From NCBI GenBank assembly GCA_026387845.1, contig JAPLKX010000186.1, forward strand, positions 1 to 10,243: 10,243 nt of DNA. Direction: 5' to 3'. The notes under the pieces were generated by a model that made no database searches, was not told the DNA's origin, and worked only from the letters and a program-made list of their open reading frames with translations. Both the position numbers and the translations under genes were made by a program. The number at the start of each line of letters is the position of its first letter. Within the stretch, counting starts at the first letter, position 1. Of this stretch, positions 1 to 6,267 are shown piece after piece. Origin of the DNA: Candidatus Hydrogenedentota bacterium (GTDB taxonomy: Bacteria > Hydrogenedentota > Hydrogenedentia > Hydrogenedentales > SLHB01).

Positions 1-15
1 AGAAAGGAGGATGTT

Positions 16-564
16 ATGAATGCATTAGTGGCCGTGCGATCGAACGCAACGGGCCTTCAAAATCTGCCGCGGCAGCAGCGCGTGGAAGCCGCGCGCCAGG
101 TGTCGTCCAATGTTATAGCCAAAGCCAGGGCCGTTGCCAAAGCCAATGCCAATGCCGTAGCGCAAAAAGACGGCGCCACCGTCAGCGAGAACGCGTATGG
201 CGAGCGCGTGGTGAACAATGAACTGGGCCGGGACGCGTTCCTCCAGTTGCTGGTGTTGCAGATGCAAAACCAGGACCCCCTTGAACCCGTGGATAACACC
301 GAAATGATCGCGCAACTCGCCCAGTTCAGCGCGCTCGAGCAGATGACCGAACTCAACGACGGGTTCGGGCAAATGAGCGCCGACTTCGGCCAGCTCAGCT
401 TCATCACGGCGGGCAACCTCGTCGGGCATACCGTGTCGGGGCTGGACGCCAACGGCATCCTGAGGGAAGGCGCCGTTGAACGCGCCATTTACGAACGGGG
501 AGTTGTGTATCTCGAGGTGGCCGGCGAACTGGTGCCCTTGGCCAACCTTACCAAAGTCGAATAG
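16..564 (+). CDS. flgD: Flagellar hook-capping protein FlgD (short form)
   Basis: This is the scaffold that caps the growing hook and allows FlgE subunits to assemble outside the outer membrane or wall. The 182-residue product has the conserved FlgD core at about residues 68-145, with the hallmark run FLQLLVLQMQNQDPLEP (75-91) followed by MIAQLAQFSALEQM (97-110). The first 60 residues are a low-complexity Ala-rich leader (residues 35-50 rich in AKA and ANA) encoded partly by a direct repeat GCCAAAGCCA at 118-127 and 136-145. After the core only about 40 residues remain, ending in a VYLEVAGELVPLANLTKV segment. The large Ig-like and Tudor-like C-terminal domains of enteric FlgD (about 230 residues) are therefore missing, as in the short FlgD of Gram-positives. 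The start at 16 is set by AGGAGG at 5-10; an ATG at 11 lies too close to it. The next gene is flgE, as in most flagellar clusters. Confidence 0.93.
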   Translation: MNALVAVRSNATGLQNLPRQQRVEAARQVSSNVIAKARAVAKANANAVAQKDGATVSENAYGERVVNNELGRDAFLQLLVLQMQNQDPLEPVDNTEMIAQLAQFSALEQMTELNDGFGQMSADFGQLSFITAGNLVGHTVSGLDANGILREGAVERAIYERGVVYLEVAGELVPLANLTKVE

Positions 565-579
565 TTAAGACGCGTAACC

Positions 580-602
580 GCTCCGTTGTTCGCGCAACGA
601 GC
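580..602 (+). promoter_or_regulatory. Hairpin in the flgD-flgE spacer
   Basis: The arm CGTTG (584-588) pairs with CAACG (595-599) around the loop TTCGCG. The stem is extended by GCT (580-582) with AGC (600-602) across one bulged C, giving 8 base pairs. It ends 9 bases before the flgE Shine-Dalgarno sequence (about 612-617). No U tract follows, so it is not an obvious terminator. A role in processing, or in setting flgE level relative to flgD, is only inferred. Confidence 0.3.
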
Positions 603-623
603 AGAAGCATAAGGAGGAATCAC

Positions 624-1946
624 ATGGGATCGGCAATGTATACGGGCGTGACCGGCCTTCTGGCCCACCAACGCCGGATGGACGTGGTCGCCAATAACAT
701 CGCCAACGTCAATACGACCGGGTTCCGCAGCGCCCGCGTTCAGTTTCAAGACCTGTTCTCGCAGACGCTGCAGGGCGGCAGCGGGCCCGTGGGCAATTTC
801 GGCGGCACCAACCCGTTGCAGGTTGGCCTCGGCGTCGGGATCGGCAGTATCGACACCGACTTCGGCCAGGGCCCCCTGTTCTCGACGGGCGTGTCGTCCG
901 ACCTCGCCATCCAGGGCAGCGGCTTTTTCGTCGTGGGCTTGGGCAGCGAGAATTTCTACACGCGCGACGGCACGTTTTCGCTCAACTCGCTCGGCCAGCT
1001 CACCGACCCGGCTACCGGCATGCACGTCCGCGGATACATGGCCGACCCCAACGGCGTTGTCCCGCTGGACACGCCCCTCACCGACCTGAGCGTGCCCGTG
1101 GGCAGTGCGGCCATCGTGCGCGCCACCGAATCAGCATCGCTCGCCGGCAACCTCGATGCGTCTTTCACCACCGGCGCCACTATCGAGCGCACCATCCGCG
1201 TGTACGACAGCCTCGGCACGCCCAGGGACATCCAGCTCACCTTTACCCAGCACGACCAGGTCGACGACGGCGGCACCATGTACAACGCCTGGCTGTGGTC
1301 CGCCTCCTACGACGGCGCCGACGTCACCAATGTACCCGTGGGCGATTCGGGCGTGCTCCTGTTCAACACCGACGGCGCATTCCATGCCGAAGGCGCCCTC
1401 AACACCGGCACGGGCACGTTCACCTCGCGGGCGGCGCTCCCCTCGCAAAACCAGATCAGCGTCGCGTCGGTCGGCGTGGGCGGGGCACAGCCGGTTCTGC
1501 CGTTCGAGTTCGCCCTCAACTTCAATTACGTGACCGACCTCGACCAGGCCAGCGACATCACCGTCACCAGCCAGGACGGGTTCCCCCGCGGCACCCTCCA
1601 GTCGTTCAGCATCGGCGGGAACGGCATCATCAGCGGCACCTTCTCGAACGGGCTTACCCAAGTCCTTGGCCAAATCGCCCTCGCCAGCTTCAGCAACGTC
1701 GGCGGCCTCGCACGCCGCGGCGACAATATGTTCGCCGAAACCACCGCGTCCGGCGTGCCCCAGGTCGGACGGCCGCAAACCGGCGGCCGCGGCAGCGTGT
1801 CCGGCGGCGTACTCGAAGGCTCGAACGTCGACCTCGGCTCGCAGTTCAGCAACATGATCGTCACCCAGCGTGGATTCCAGGCCAACGCCCGGATCATTTC
1901 CGCGGCCGACGTCATGCTCCAGGAAGCAGTCAATCTCGTGCGGTAA
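624..1946 (+). CDS. flgE: Flagellar hook protein FlgE
   Basis: This is the structural subunit of the flagellar hook, the flexible joint between the rod and the filament. The product is 440 residues, slightly longer than the enteric protein (about 400). The N-terminal rod/hook signature ANNIANVNTTGFR is at residues 23-35 and the flagellar basal body/hook motifs FYTRDGTFSLNSLGQL are at 111-126. The conserved C-terminal helix (395-440) contains LEGSNVDL, IVTQRGFQANARII and ends EAVNLVR. This terminal pair of helices forms the D0 core and also carries the export signal. The central segment (about 150-380) is the variable surface-exposed D1/D2 part. The start at 624 has an excellent AAGGAGGA site at 611-618. 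It is separated from flgD by 59 bases. A C-terminus ending in LVR rather than a longer tail distinguishes FlgE-type proteins from filament proteins; FlgF/FlgG are unlikely given the length and the FlgD neighbour. Confidence 0.95.
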   Translation: MGSAMYTGVTGLLAHQRRMDVVANNIANVNTTGFRSARVQFQDLFSQTLQGGSGPVGNFGGTNPLQVGLGVGIGSIDTDFGQGPLFSTGVSSDLAIQGSGFFVVGLGSENFYTRDGTFSLNSLGQLTDPATGMHVRGYMADPNGVVPLDTPLTDLSVPVGSAAIVRATESASLAGNLDASFTTGATIERTIRVYDSLGTPRDIQLTFTQHDQVDDGGTMYNAWLWSASYDGADVTNVPVGDSGVLLFNTDGAFHAEGALNTGTGTFTSRAALPSQNQISVASVGVGGAQPVLPFEFALNFNYVTDLDQASDITVTSQDGFPRGTLQSFSIGGNGIISGTFSNGLTQVLGQIALASFSNVGGLARRGDNMFAETTASGVPQVGRPQTGGRGSVSGGVLEGSNVDLGSQFSNMIVTQRGFQANARIISAADVMLQEAVNLVR

Positions 1947-1956
1947 CGGCCGATAG
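1930..1956 (+). promoter_or_regulatory. Possible sigma-28 (FliA-type) promoter for motA
   Basis: TCAA (1930-1933), 15 bases, then GCCGATAG (1949-1956) matches the classic flagellar sigma consensus TAAA-N15-GCCGATAA at 3 of 4 and 7 of 8 positions with exact spacing. It overlaps the last codons of flgE. A transcript from it would start near 1961-1965, at the foot of the strong hairpin, and continue into motA. In enteric bacteria motA and motB are sigma-28 dependent, which makes this plausible. One chance match in a GC-rich genome is also possible, and the consensus may not apply to this organism. Confidence 0.3.
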
Positions 1957-1960
1957 CGGC

Positions 1961-1997
1961 TCGCCCGCGGCTGGTTTTTGAATCCGGCCGCGGGCGA
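1961..1997 (+). terminator. Strong hairpin after flgE
   Basis: The arm TCGCCCGCGGCTGG (1961-1974) pairs with CCGGCCGCGGGCGA (1984-1997) as a 14-base-pair stem containing one G-U pair. The 9-base loop TTTTTGAAT is at 1975-1983. It begins 15 bases after the flgE stop. No U tract follows, so intrinsic termination would be weak. It may instead mark the end of the flgE message, stabilise its 3' end, or protect the 5' end of a motA transcript starting here. This is the dominant structure in the 246-base flgE-motA gap, which otherwise contains only an imperfect GC-rich stem at 2122-2153 and no credible ORF. Confidence 0.55.
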
Positions 1998-2192
1998 TTC
2001 TCCGGGTGGATCGGAACGCATAATAGTGGTCGATTTGTGAACAGTTTTCTGGTAATCTTGCCGCAGCCGGAGAGGATAGCGCCACGCTCAATCCGGCGCG
2101 GCACACCCGGCCACGGGGCTCGACGCCGCGGGGCACCGTTGCCGCGGGCCGTCACCAGCCACAAGTCGGAAGGACAGTAGAAAACCGAGCCT

Positions 2193-2963
2193 ATGGATAT
2201 CGCAACAATAGTAGGGCTGATTTCGGGCGTCGGCCTTGTGGTGGTCACCATTCTGATGGGGGGTGACGCCTACATTTTCTGGAACGCGCCTTCGGCGGTG
2301 TTGGTGATCGGGGGCACCTTGGCGTCGACACTGCTGAACTATCCCGTCAGCGACGTGCTCAGCGTCCTCGCCACCGTAAAAAACACTTTCGTGCACAAAG
2401 CGCCCTCGTCGGAGTCGCTCATCGAGAAATTGGTGGCGTTTGCCACGGTGGCCCGCAGAGAAGGCATCCTGGCGCTCGAAAGCCACGCCAAAAACTCCGG
2501 CGACGAGTTCCTCGAAAAAAGTATCCAATTGGCCATCGACGGGACGGCGCCCGAACTCATCAAAGACATCCTCACCACGGAAATCGCCTTCATGGAAGAC
2601 CGCCACGCGCTGGGGCAGTCGGTGCTGGTGGCGATGGGCACCTACGCCCCGGCGTTCGGCATGATTGGCACGCTGATCGGGCTGGTCCAGATGCTGACCA
2701 CCATGGAAGACCCCTCCCAGATCGGCGCCGGCATGGCCGTGGCCATCCTCACTACCCTCTATGGGGCGCTGATAGCCAACGTGCTCTGCCTTCCGGCGGC
2801 CGGCAAGCTCAAGGTGCGGACCGCCAACGAGTTGCTCGGCAAGGAAATCATCATTGAAGGCATCCTGTCCATTCAGTCCGGCGACAACCCCCGCGTCGTC
2901 GAGCAGAAGCTGAAATCGTTCGTTTCCCCGGCTATTCGGGCGAACGTCAAGACGAAGAAGTAA
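2193..2963 (+). CDS. motA: Flagellar motor stator protein MotA (PomA-like)
   Basis: This is the A subunit of the inner-membrane stator, which couples ion flow to rotation by contacting the rotor through its cytoplasmic loop. The 256-residue length matches the compact PomA/MotP class rather than E. coli MotA (295). Four membrane segments are visible: about 4-22, 27-50, 145-170 and 178-203. Between TM2 and TM3 lies the cytoplasmic domain with RREGILALE (88-96), holding the charged rotor-contact residues. TM3 carries the conserved proline (Pro153) in YAPAFGMIGT and TM4 carries TTLYG. The equivalents of PomA Thr158 and Thr186, which line the sodium site, are Thr160 and Thr188. The C-terminal IEGILSIQSGDNPRVVEQKL is typical. 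The start is fixed by an in-frame stop at 2178. The only Shine-Dalgarno-like run (GGAAGGA, 2168-2174) is 18 bases away, so initiation may be weak or unusual. motB follows after 1 base. Confidence 0.94.
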   Translation: MDIATIVGLISGVGLVVVTILMGGDAYIFWNAPSAVLVIGGTLASTLLNYPVSDVLSVLATVKNTFVHKAPSSESLIEKLVAFATVARREGILALESHAKNSGDEFLEKSIQLAIDGTAPELIKDILTTEIAFMEDRHALGQSVLVAMGTYAPAFGMIGTLIGLVQMLTTMEDPSQIGAGMAVAILTTLYGALIANVLCLPAAGKLKVRTANELLGKEIIIEGILSIQSGDNPRVVEQKLKSFVSPAIRANVKTKK

Positions 2964-2964
2964 C

Positions 2965-3732
2965 ATGGCCAGGACAAGAAAAAAAGCCGACGACGGCCCC
3001 AGCGTACCCGCCTGGATAATTACATACGGCGATATGATGTCGCTGCTGCTCACCTTCTTCATCCTGCTCGCGGCGTTTTCTACGCCCAATAAGAAGGATT
3101 TCACCGCGGCCATGATGTCGCTCCAGGGGGCGTTTGGCGTTCTACCCAGATTCAGCGGGCTGATGACGCTCATTCAGCGGCCCCAGCGGAAGCAGGCCGA
3201 GCAGGCCGAACGATTGGCCCGCCAACTCCAGCGCGAAATGCAGGTCATGGGCAAGGACAAAGACATCGAGGTACAGTACGACAAAGAAGGCGGCCTCAAA
3301 ATCGTCATGCCCAACCAAGTCTTGTTCGATACCGCCAAGGCCGATTTAAAACCCGAGGTGTTCCCCATAATCGATGTGGTGGCCAACCTGCTCGGGGAAC
3401 TCGGCGGCGTCATGTTCGAAGTACGCGGGCACACCGACAGCCGGCCGCTGATGAGTTCGGGCCGGTTCAGGGACAACTACGACCTCAGCTATGCGCGCGC
3501 CGATGTTGTGGCACGCCGGCTGAACTCCGTCGCACATATCCCGCTCGAACAGTTCGAGATCGTCTCCTGCGGCCCCAGCCAGCCCGTTGCACCCAACGAC
3601 ACCGAAGAAGGCATGCAGAAAAACCGCCGCGTTGAAATTTTTGTGCGCCCCGTCGCCGATAGTAGTAAGATGGATGAACTCAAGGATCGCATCGACGCCG
3701 TTGACAAGGCCGGTGCGACCCCGGGAAGTTGA
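2965..3732 (+). CDS. motB: Flagellar motor stator protein MotB (PomB-like)
   Basis: This is the B subunit of the stator. It carries the ion-binding aspartate in its single membrane helix and anchors the stator to peptidoglycan. In 255 residues it shows a short basic cytoplasmic tail (RTRKKADD), PAWIITYGD with the essential Asp23, a membrane helix at about 19-38, and the plug region after it containing FTAAMMSLQGAFGVLP (46-61). It ends in an OmpA-like peptidoglycan-binding domain at about 105-230. Signature pieces in that domain are GHTDSRP (155-161), RDNYDLSYARADVVARRL (169-186) and NRRVEIFVRP (220-229). The YGDMMSLL helix start and the AFSTPNKKDF...AFGV continuation resemble PomB/MotS more than E. 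coli MotB. It is tightly coupled to motA (1-base gap); fliL starts 17 bases downstream. Confidence 0.94.
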   Translation: MARTRKKADDGPSVPAWIITYGDMMSLLLTFFILLAAFSTPNKKDFTAAMMSLQGAFGVLPRFSGLMTLIQRPQRKQAEQAERLARQLQREMQVMGKDKDIEVQYDKEGGLKIVMPNQVLFDTAKADLKPEVFPIIDVVANLLGELGGVMFEVRGHTDSRPLMSSGRFRDNYDLSYARADVVARRLNSVAHIPLEQFEIVSCGPSQPVAPNDTEEGMQKNRRVEIFVRPVADSSKMDELKDRIDAVDKAGATPGS

Positions 3733-3749
3733 CAGGAGAAAGCCGCCGT

Positions 3750-4283
3750 ATGCCGGAAGAAAAAGCGCCGGAATCCGTCGCTGCAAAACCGTCCAGGAAA
3801 CTGTTTGGTTTGGTTGTCGCAGCCATTGTGTTGGTGGTCGCGGCAGCCGGCGGCCTTGCCACCTACAAGTTGGTGGTTGGCCCGATGTTCGCAGCGCCCG
3901 ATGCCCCGCCACCCGACATGGCAAACGATGCCATACCTCCCACGGCCGTCGCCTTCGATTTCGACGAGACGCAGGTGGGCGTCCGACAGGACGATCCCGC
4001 GGCCTCCGCCAGCGTCCTCATGTACTCGGTCTCGTTTATTTGCGCCAACCCACAGACCCAACTGCTCATCGACAAGAATAAGCAGTGGTTTGTGTCAAAA
4101 GTCGCCGAACTTCACCGGAATCGAACCAAGGCCGAGTTGAACGACCCGCAGGTCGAGAAGGAAATCACGCGGCTGGCACTCGAAGAGGCCAACAGCCTGC
4201 TGAGGCGGCTGCAGGAAAAACCCGACCCCGCCATTCGGGTCATCGAGGTGCTTCACCTCAAGTTTTCGGTGTTTGACCTATGA
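3750..4283 (+). CDS. fliL: Flagellar basal body-associated protein FliL
   Basis: This is a single-pass inner-membrane protein that surrounds the MotA/MotB stator and supports torque or stator retention. The 177-residue product has a short charged cytoplasmic N-terminus, one membrane helix at about 18-43 (LFGLVVAAIVLVVAAAGGLA), a Pro-rich linker (50-65) and a periplasmic domain. The domain ends with KEITRLALEEANSLLRRLQ and IRVIEVLHLKFSVFDL, the usual FliL terminal strand. I chose ATG at 3750, preceded by AGGAG at 3734-3738. A TTG at 3729 in the same frame would overlap the motB stop and has no better site. The overlap of its stop with the fliN start (ATGA at 4280-4283) implies translational coupling. 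Sequence conservation in this family is low, so the call rests on topology, C-terminus and position after motB. Confidence 0.88.
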   Translation: MPEEKAPESVAAKPSRKLFGLVVAAIVLVVAAAGGLATYKLVVGPMFAAPDAPPPDMANDAIPPTAVAFDFDETQVGVRQDDPAASASVLMYSVSFICANPQTQLLIDKNKQWFVSKVAELHRNRTKAELNDPQVEKEITRLALEEANSLLRRLQEKPDPAIRVIEVLHLKFSVFDL

Positions 4284-4624
4284 GCGAATCCCGCGCGATC
4301 GATACGCCCAACCACGAGTTCAACGAAGTCATTCAGGGGAAGATCGTCCCTTTCGAGAAACTGGCCGTCGACAACCTCAAGAGCGTCCGGCTGACAATCA
4401 CTGCCGACCTGGGTCAGGCGGCCATGCTTGTCCGCGAGGTGCTCGACCTCAAGCAGGGCTCGATCGTTCCGCTGGACAAAGTGGCCGGCGAAATGACCGA
4501 CATCTACGTCAACGGCATCCCGTTGGCCAAAGGCGAGGTGGTAGTCATCGCCGACTCGCTCCATGTGCGCGTCGGCGAGATATTCGGCGTGGCCGCATCC
4601 GAAAAGGAAGCCGAGGATGAGTAG
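4280..4624 (+). CDS. fliN: Flagellar motor switch protein FliN
   Basis: This is a component of the cytoplasmic C-ring that forms its lower rim, helps set rotation direction and docks export substrates. The 114-residue product is a single SpoA/FliN domain at about 33-103 after a 30-residue N-terminal extension. Recognisable strands are VRLTITADLG (36-45), VLDLKQGSIVPLDKVAGE (54-71), IYVNGIPLAKGEVVVI (75-90) and LHVRVGEI (94-101), which match the FliN consensus closely. The start overlaps the fliL stop as ATGA. fliM, which normally lies between fliL and fliN, is absent, so the FliN partner must be encoded elsewhere. The single-domain length excludes FliY (a longer CheC-FliN fusion) and FliM. 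Confidence 0.95.
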   Translation: MSESRAIDTPNHEFNEVIQGKIVPFEKLAVDNLKSVRLTITADLGQAAMLVREVLDLKQGSIVPLDKVAGEMTDIYVNGIPLAKGEVVVIADSLHVRVGEIFGVAASEKEAEDE

Positions 4625-5387
4625 GCGTTGCGCGCTGGCTTTGGCGCTGGCGCTGGCGCCGCTGGCCGCATTCGCGCAGCCCGCCGCCCCTCTGTCCACC
4701 CCGCCGGCTGACACTCCCGCCCAGCCCGCCCCCACTATAGACGTCGCCTATCCCGCCCAGGAAGGCGCCACGGCACCCGCCGCGCCCGACCTTGTCCAGC
4801 AGAAGATCCAGCAGGTGAACCTGGCCCTCGAAAACCTGGCCAACACAACCCCGCCCATCGCCGCCGCCCAGACGCAGCCGGCGGAGTGGTCGCCGCTCCA
4901 GAAGACGCTGCGGGCCTTATTCGGGCTGTTGGCGGCGCTGGCGCTGCTGTTCCTGCTGGGCTACCTGGCCAAACGCTATGGCAAGAACACCCCGCTGTTT
5001 GCCGGCGGCGACCTCGCCAAGCTGATGGGAAAAGTCTATTTGTCGCCGCGGGCCAGCCTGCATTTTGTCAGGACGGGCGGGCGCATCCTGGTGCTGGGCG
5101 TGACGCCCAACTCAATCTCAGCCGTTGCCGAATTCGATTCCGATTCATTCGAGCCGATAAGCGCCGAATCTTCTGCCGCAAAACCATCGTCACCCGCCGC
5201 CCCCGGCACGCCGTCCGAAACCGAATCGTTCCTGGCCCAGTTCAAGGCCAGTCTCGAAAGCATCGCGCACGCGACCCCGTCCCAAAATCCCGAACAGGAC
5301 GACACGGAAATCGCCGCGTTGCGCGAGGACGTCCAGCGGCTGCAACGTTACTTGCAGGAATCGGTGCGAGGTGGGGAAAACCCGTAA
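4617..5387 (+). CDS. fliO: Flagellar biosynthesis protein FliO
   Basis: This membrane protein assists assembly of the FliP ring of the flagellar export gate. The 256-residue product starts with a signal peptide: MSRR, a hydrophobic Ala/Leu run, then AFA-QP at residues 18-22, with likely cleavage after Ala20. A Pro/Ala-rich periplasmic segment (21-90) follows. The single membrane helix is at about 98-117 (LRALFGLLAALALLFLLGYL) and is followed by KRYGKN. The conserved cytoplasmic FliO core is at 128-175 (GKVYLSPRASLHFVRTGGRILVLGVTPNSI, quoted in part as VYLSPRASLHFV and ILVLGVTPNSI). The tail ends in a short predicted coiled coil (about 230-250). The start at 4617 overlaps the fliN stop by 8 bases and is preceded by GGAAG in the fliN 3' end. 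An in-frame ATG 54 bases upstream would bury the signal peptide and is rejected. Its stop overlaps the fliP start by 17 bases. Confidence 0.88.
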   Translation: MSRRCALALALALAPLAAFAQPAAPLSTPPADTPAQPAPTIDVAYPAQEGATAPAAPDLVQQKIQQVNLALENLANTTPPIAAAQTQPAEWSPLQKTLRALFGLLAALALLFLLGYLAKRYGKNTPLFAGGDLAKLMGKVYLSPRASLHFVRTGGRILVLGVTPNSISAVAEFDSDSFEPISAESSAAKPSSPAAPGTPSETESFLAQFKASLESIAHATPSQNPEQDDTEIAALREDVQRLQRYLQESVRGGENP

Positions 5388-6165
5388 GGCCATACTCCTC
5401 GTCGCGGGGGGAATGCTGTTGATGTCGGCGTGCGCGGTCGCGCAGGCCGTCCCCGCCCCGTCCGTGCCCGCCCCCCCCACTCCCACCGTGGACAACGCGG
5501 TGATCCGCAACGTCCAGAACTTCATCGCACCCCAGCAGATCTCGACCTCGCTGTCGATCGTCCTGCTGGTGACGGTACTGTCGCTGGCGCCCGCCATACT
5601 CGTGATGACGACTTCGTTCACGCGCATCATCGTCGTCCTGGGTTTCCTCCGCCAGGCCATGGCCACCCAGCAGTCCCCGCCCAACCAGGTCCTGATCGGG
5701 CTGGCGCTGTTCCTGACGTTTTTCATCATGGCGCCGACCTACCAGGAGGTCAACCAGAAAGCCATCCAGCCGTACATCCGCGGCGAGATCACATCCCAGC
5801 AAGAAGTCATGACGGCCGCGCTCGAACCCATCCGCACGTTCATGTTCAAGCAGGTCAACCCGCGCGACCTCGCCCTATTCATCGAAATTGCCAAACTGCC
5901 CCGGCCAAACACCCCCGACGACGTCCCCACCCTCGTTCTGGTGCCGGGATTCATCCTCAGCGAATTGAGAATCGCCTTCCAGATCGGTTTCCTGATCTAC
6001 ATCCCCTTCCTCATCATCGACATGGTCGTCGCCAGCACCCTGATGGCCATGGGCATGCTCATGCTGCCACCCGTGTTTGTCTCGCTCCCCTTCAAAATCA
6101 TCATGTTCGTCCTAGCCGACGGCTGGCGCCTCATGCTCGAAAGCCTCGTCCAAAGCTTCCAATAA
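5371..6165 (+). CDS. fliP: Flagellar export gate protein FliP
   Basis: FliP is the main subunit of the FliP-FliQ-FliR pore of the flagellar type III export apparatus. The 264-residue product shows the family pattern. There is a signal sequence (residues 1-26, KTRK then a hydrophobic stretch) and a first membrane block at 60-95 including TSFTRIIVVLGFLRQA (81-96), the best known FliP signature. Next come SPPNQVLIGLALFLTFFIM, a long periplasmic segment (120-188), then VPGFILSELRIAFQIGFLIY (191-210) and LPPVFVSLPFKIIMFVLADGW (232-252, long conserved end). The GTG start at 5371 has AGGAA at 5356-5360; an ATG at 5413 would cut the signal peptide in half. The signal peptide contains MSAC (18-21), a weak lipobox-like motif, but AVAQA-V is the expected cleavage region. 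fliQ and fliR do not follow; a compound hairpin does. Confidence 0.94.
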   Translation: MGKTRKAILLVAGGMLLMSACAVAQAVPAPSVPAPPTPTVDNAVIRNVQNFIAPQQISTSLSIVLLVTVLSLAPAILVMTTSFTRIIVVLGFLRQAMATQQSPPNQVLIGLALFLTFFIMAPTYQEVNQKAIQPYIRGEITSQQEVMTAALEPIRTFMFKQVNPRDLALFIEIAKLPRPNTPDDVPTLVLVPGFILSELRIAFQIGFLIYIPFLIIDMVVASTLMAMGMLMLPPVFVSLPFKIIMFVLADGWRLMLESLVQSFQ

Positions 6166-6170
6166 CCCCT

Positions 6171-6219
6171 TGGGACGCCCCCGCCGCGCTTCCCAGCGCG
6201 CTTTGTAGGGGGTATCCCA
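6171..6219 (+). terminator. Compound hairpin after fliP
   Basis: The outer arm TGGGA (6171-6175) and CCCCC (6178-6182) pairs with GGGGG (6208-6212) and TCCCA (6215-6219) across a 2-by-2 internal loop. Inside it a second stem CGCGCT (6185-6190) and AGCGCG (6195-6200) closes on a TCCC loop. Sixteen base pairs in total begin 5 bases after the fliP stop. Only a pyrimidine-rich run (CTTCTTCCC) follows, without a clear U tract. It probably marks the end of the flagellar transcription unit. Confidence 0.6.
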
Positions 6220-6255
6220 CTTCTTCCCTGCTGGCTTCAAGAATGAACCTTGCTC

Positions 6256-6261
6256 TATAAT
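6256..6261 (+). promoter_or_regulatory. Perfect -10 box (TATAAT) placing +1 on an ATG
   Basis: TATAAT is followed by six bases (CCTGTA) and then the ATG at 6268. With standard geometry the A of that ATG is the transcription start, so the mRNA would be leaderless. Nothing at the 16-18 base spacing upstream resembles TTGACA well, and there is no Shine-Dalgarno sequence, which is consistent with leaderless initiation. It is the only perfect -10 hexamer I noticed in an intergenic region here. Confidence 0.5.
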
Positions 6262-6267
6262 CCTGTA

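Noticed and set aside
1131..2021. A 296-codon open frame antisense to flgE
   Set aside because: It mirrors a GC-rich gene, is Ala/Glu/Val/Gly/Arg-rich without domain features, and flgE is unmistakable on the other strand.
2035..2058. Housekeeping promoter TTGTGA ... TAATCT before motA
   Set aside because: The spacing between the two boxes is only 12 bases, too short for a sigma-70 type promoter.
2088..3173. A 361-codon open frame antisense to motA and motB
   Set aside because: Its composition (His, Gly and Arg rich) is that of a codon shadow, and it covers two well-conserved genes.
3729..3749. TTG start extending fliL by seven residues
   Set aside because: ATG at 3750 has an AGGAG site and gives the normal short FliL cytoplasmic tail.
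4273..4620. A 115-codon frame overlapping fliN in another phase
   Set aside because: It is Arg/Gly-rich shadow sequence; the fliN frame matches the SpoA domain.
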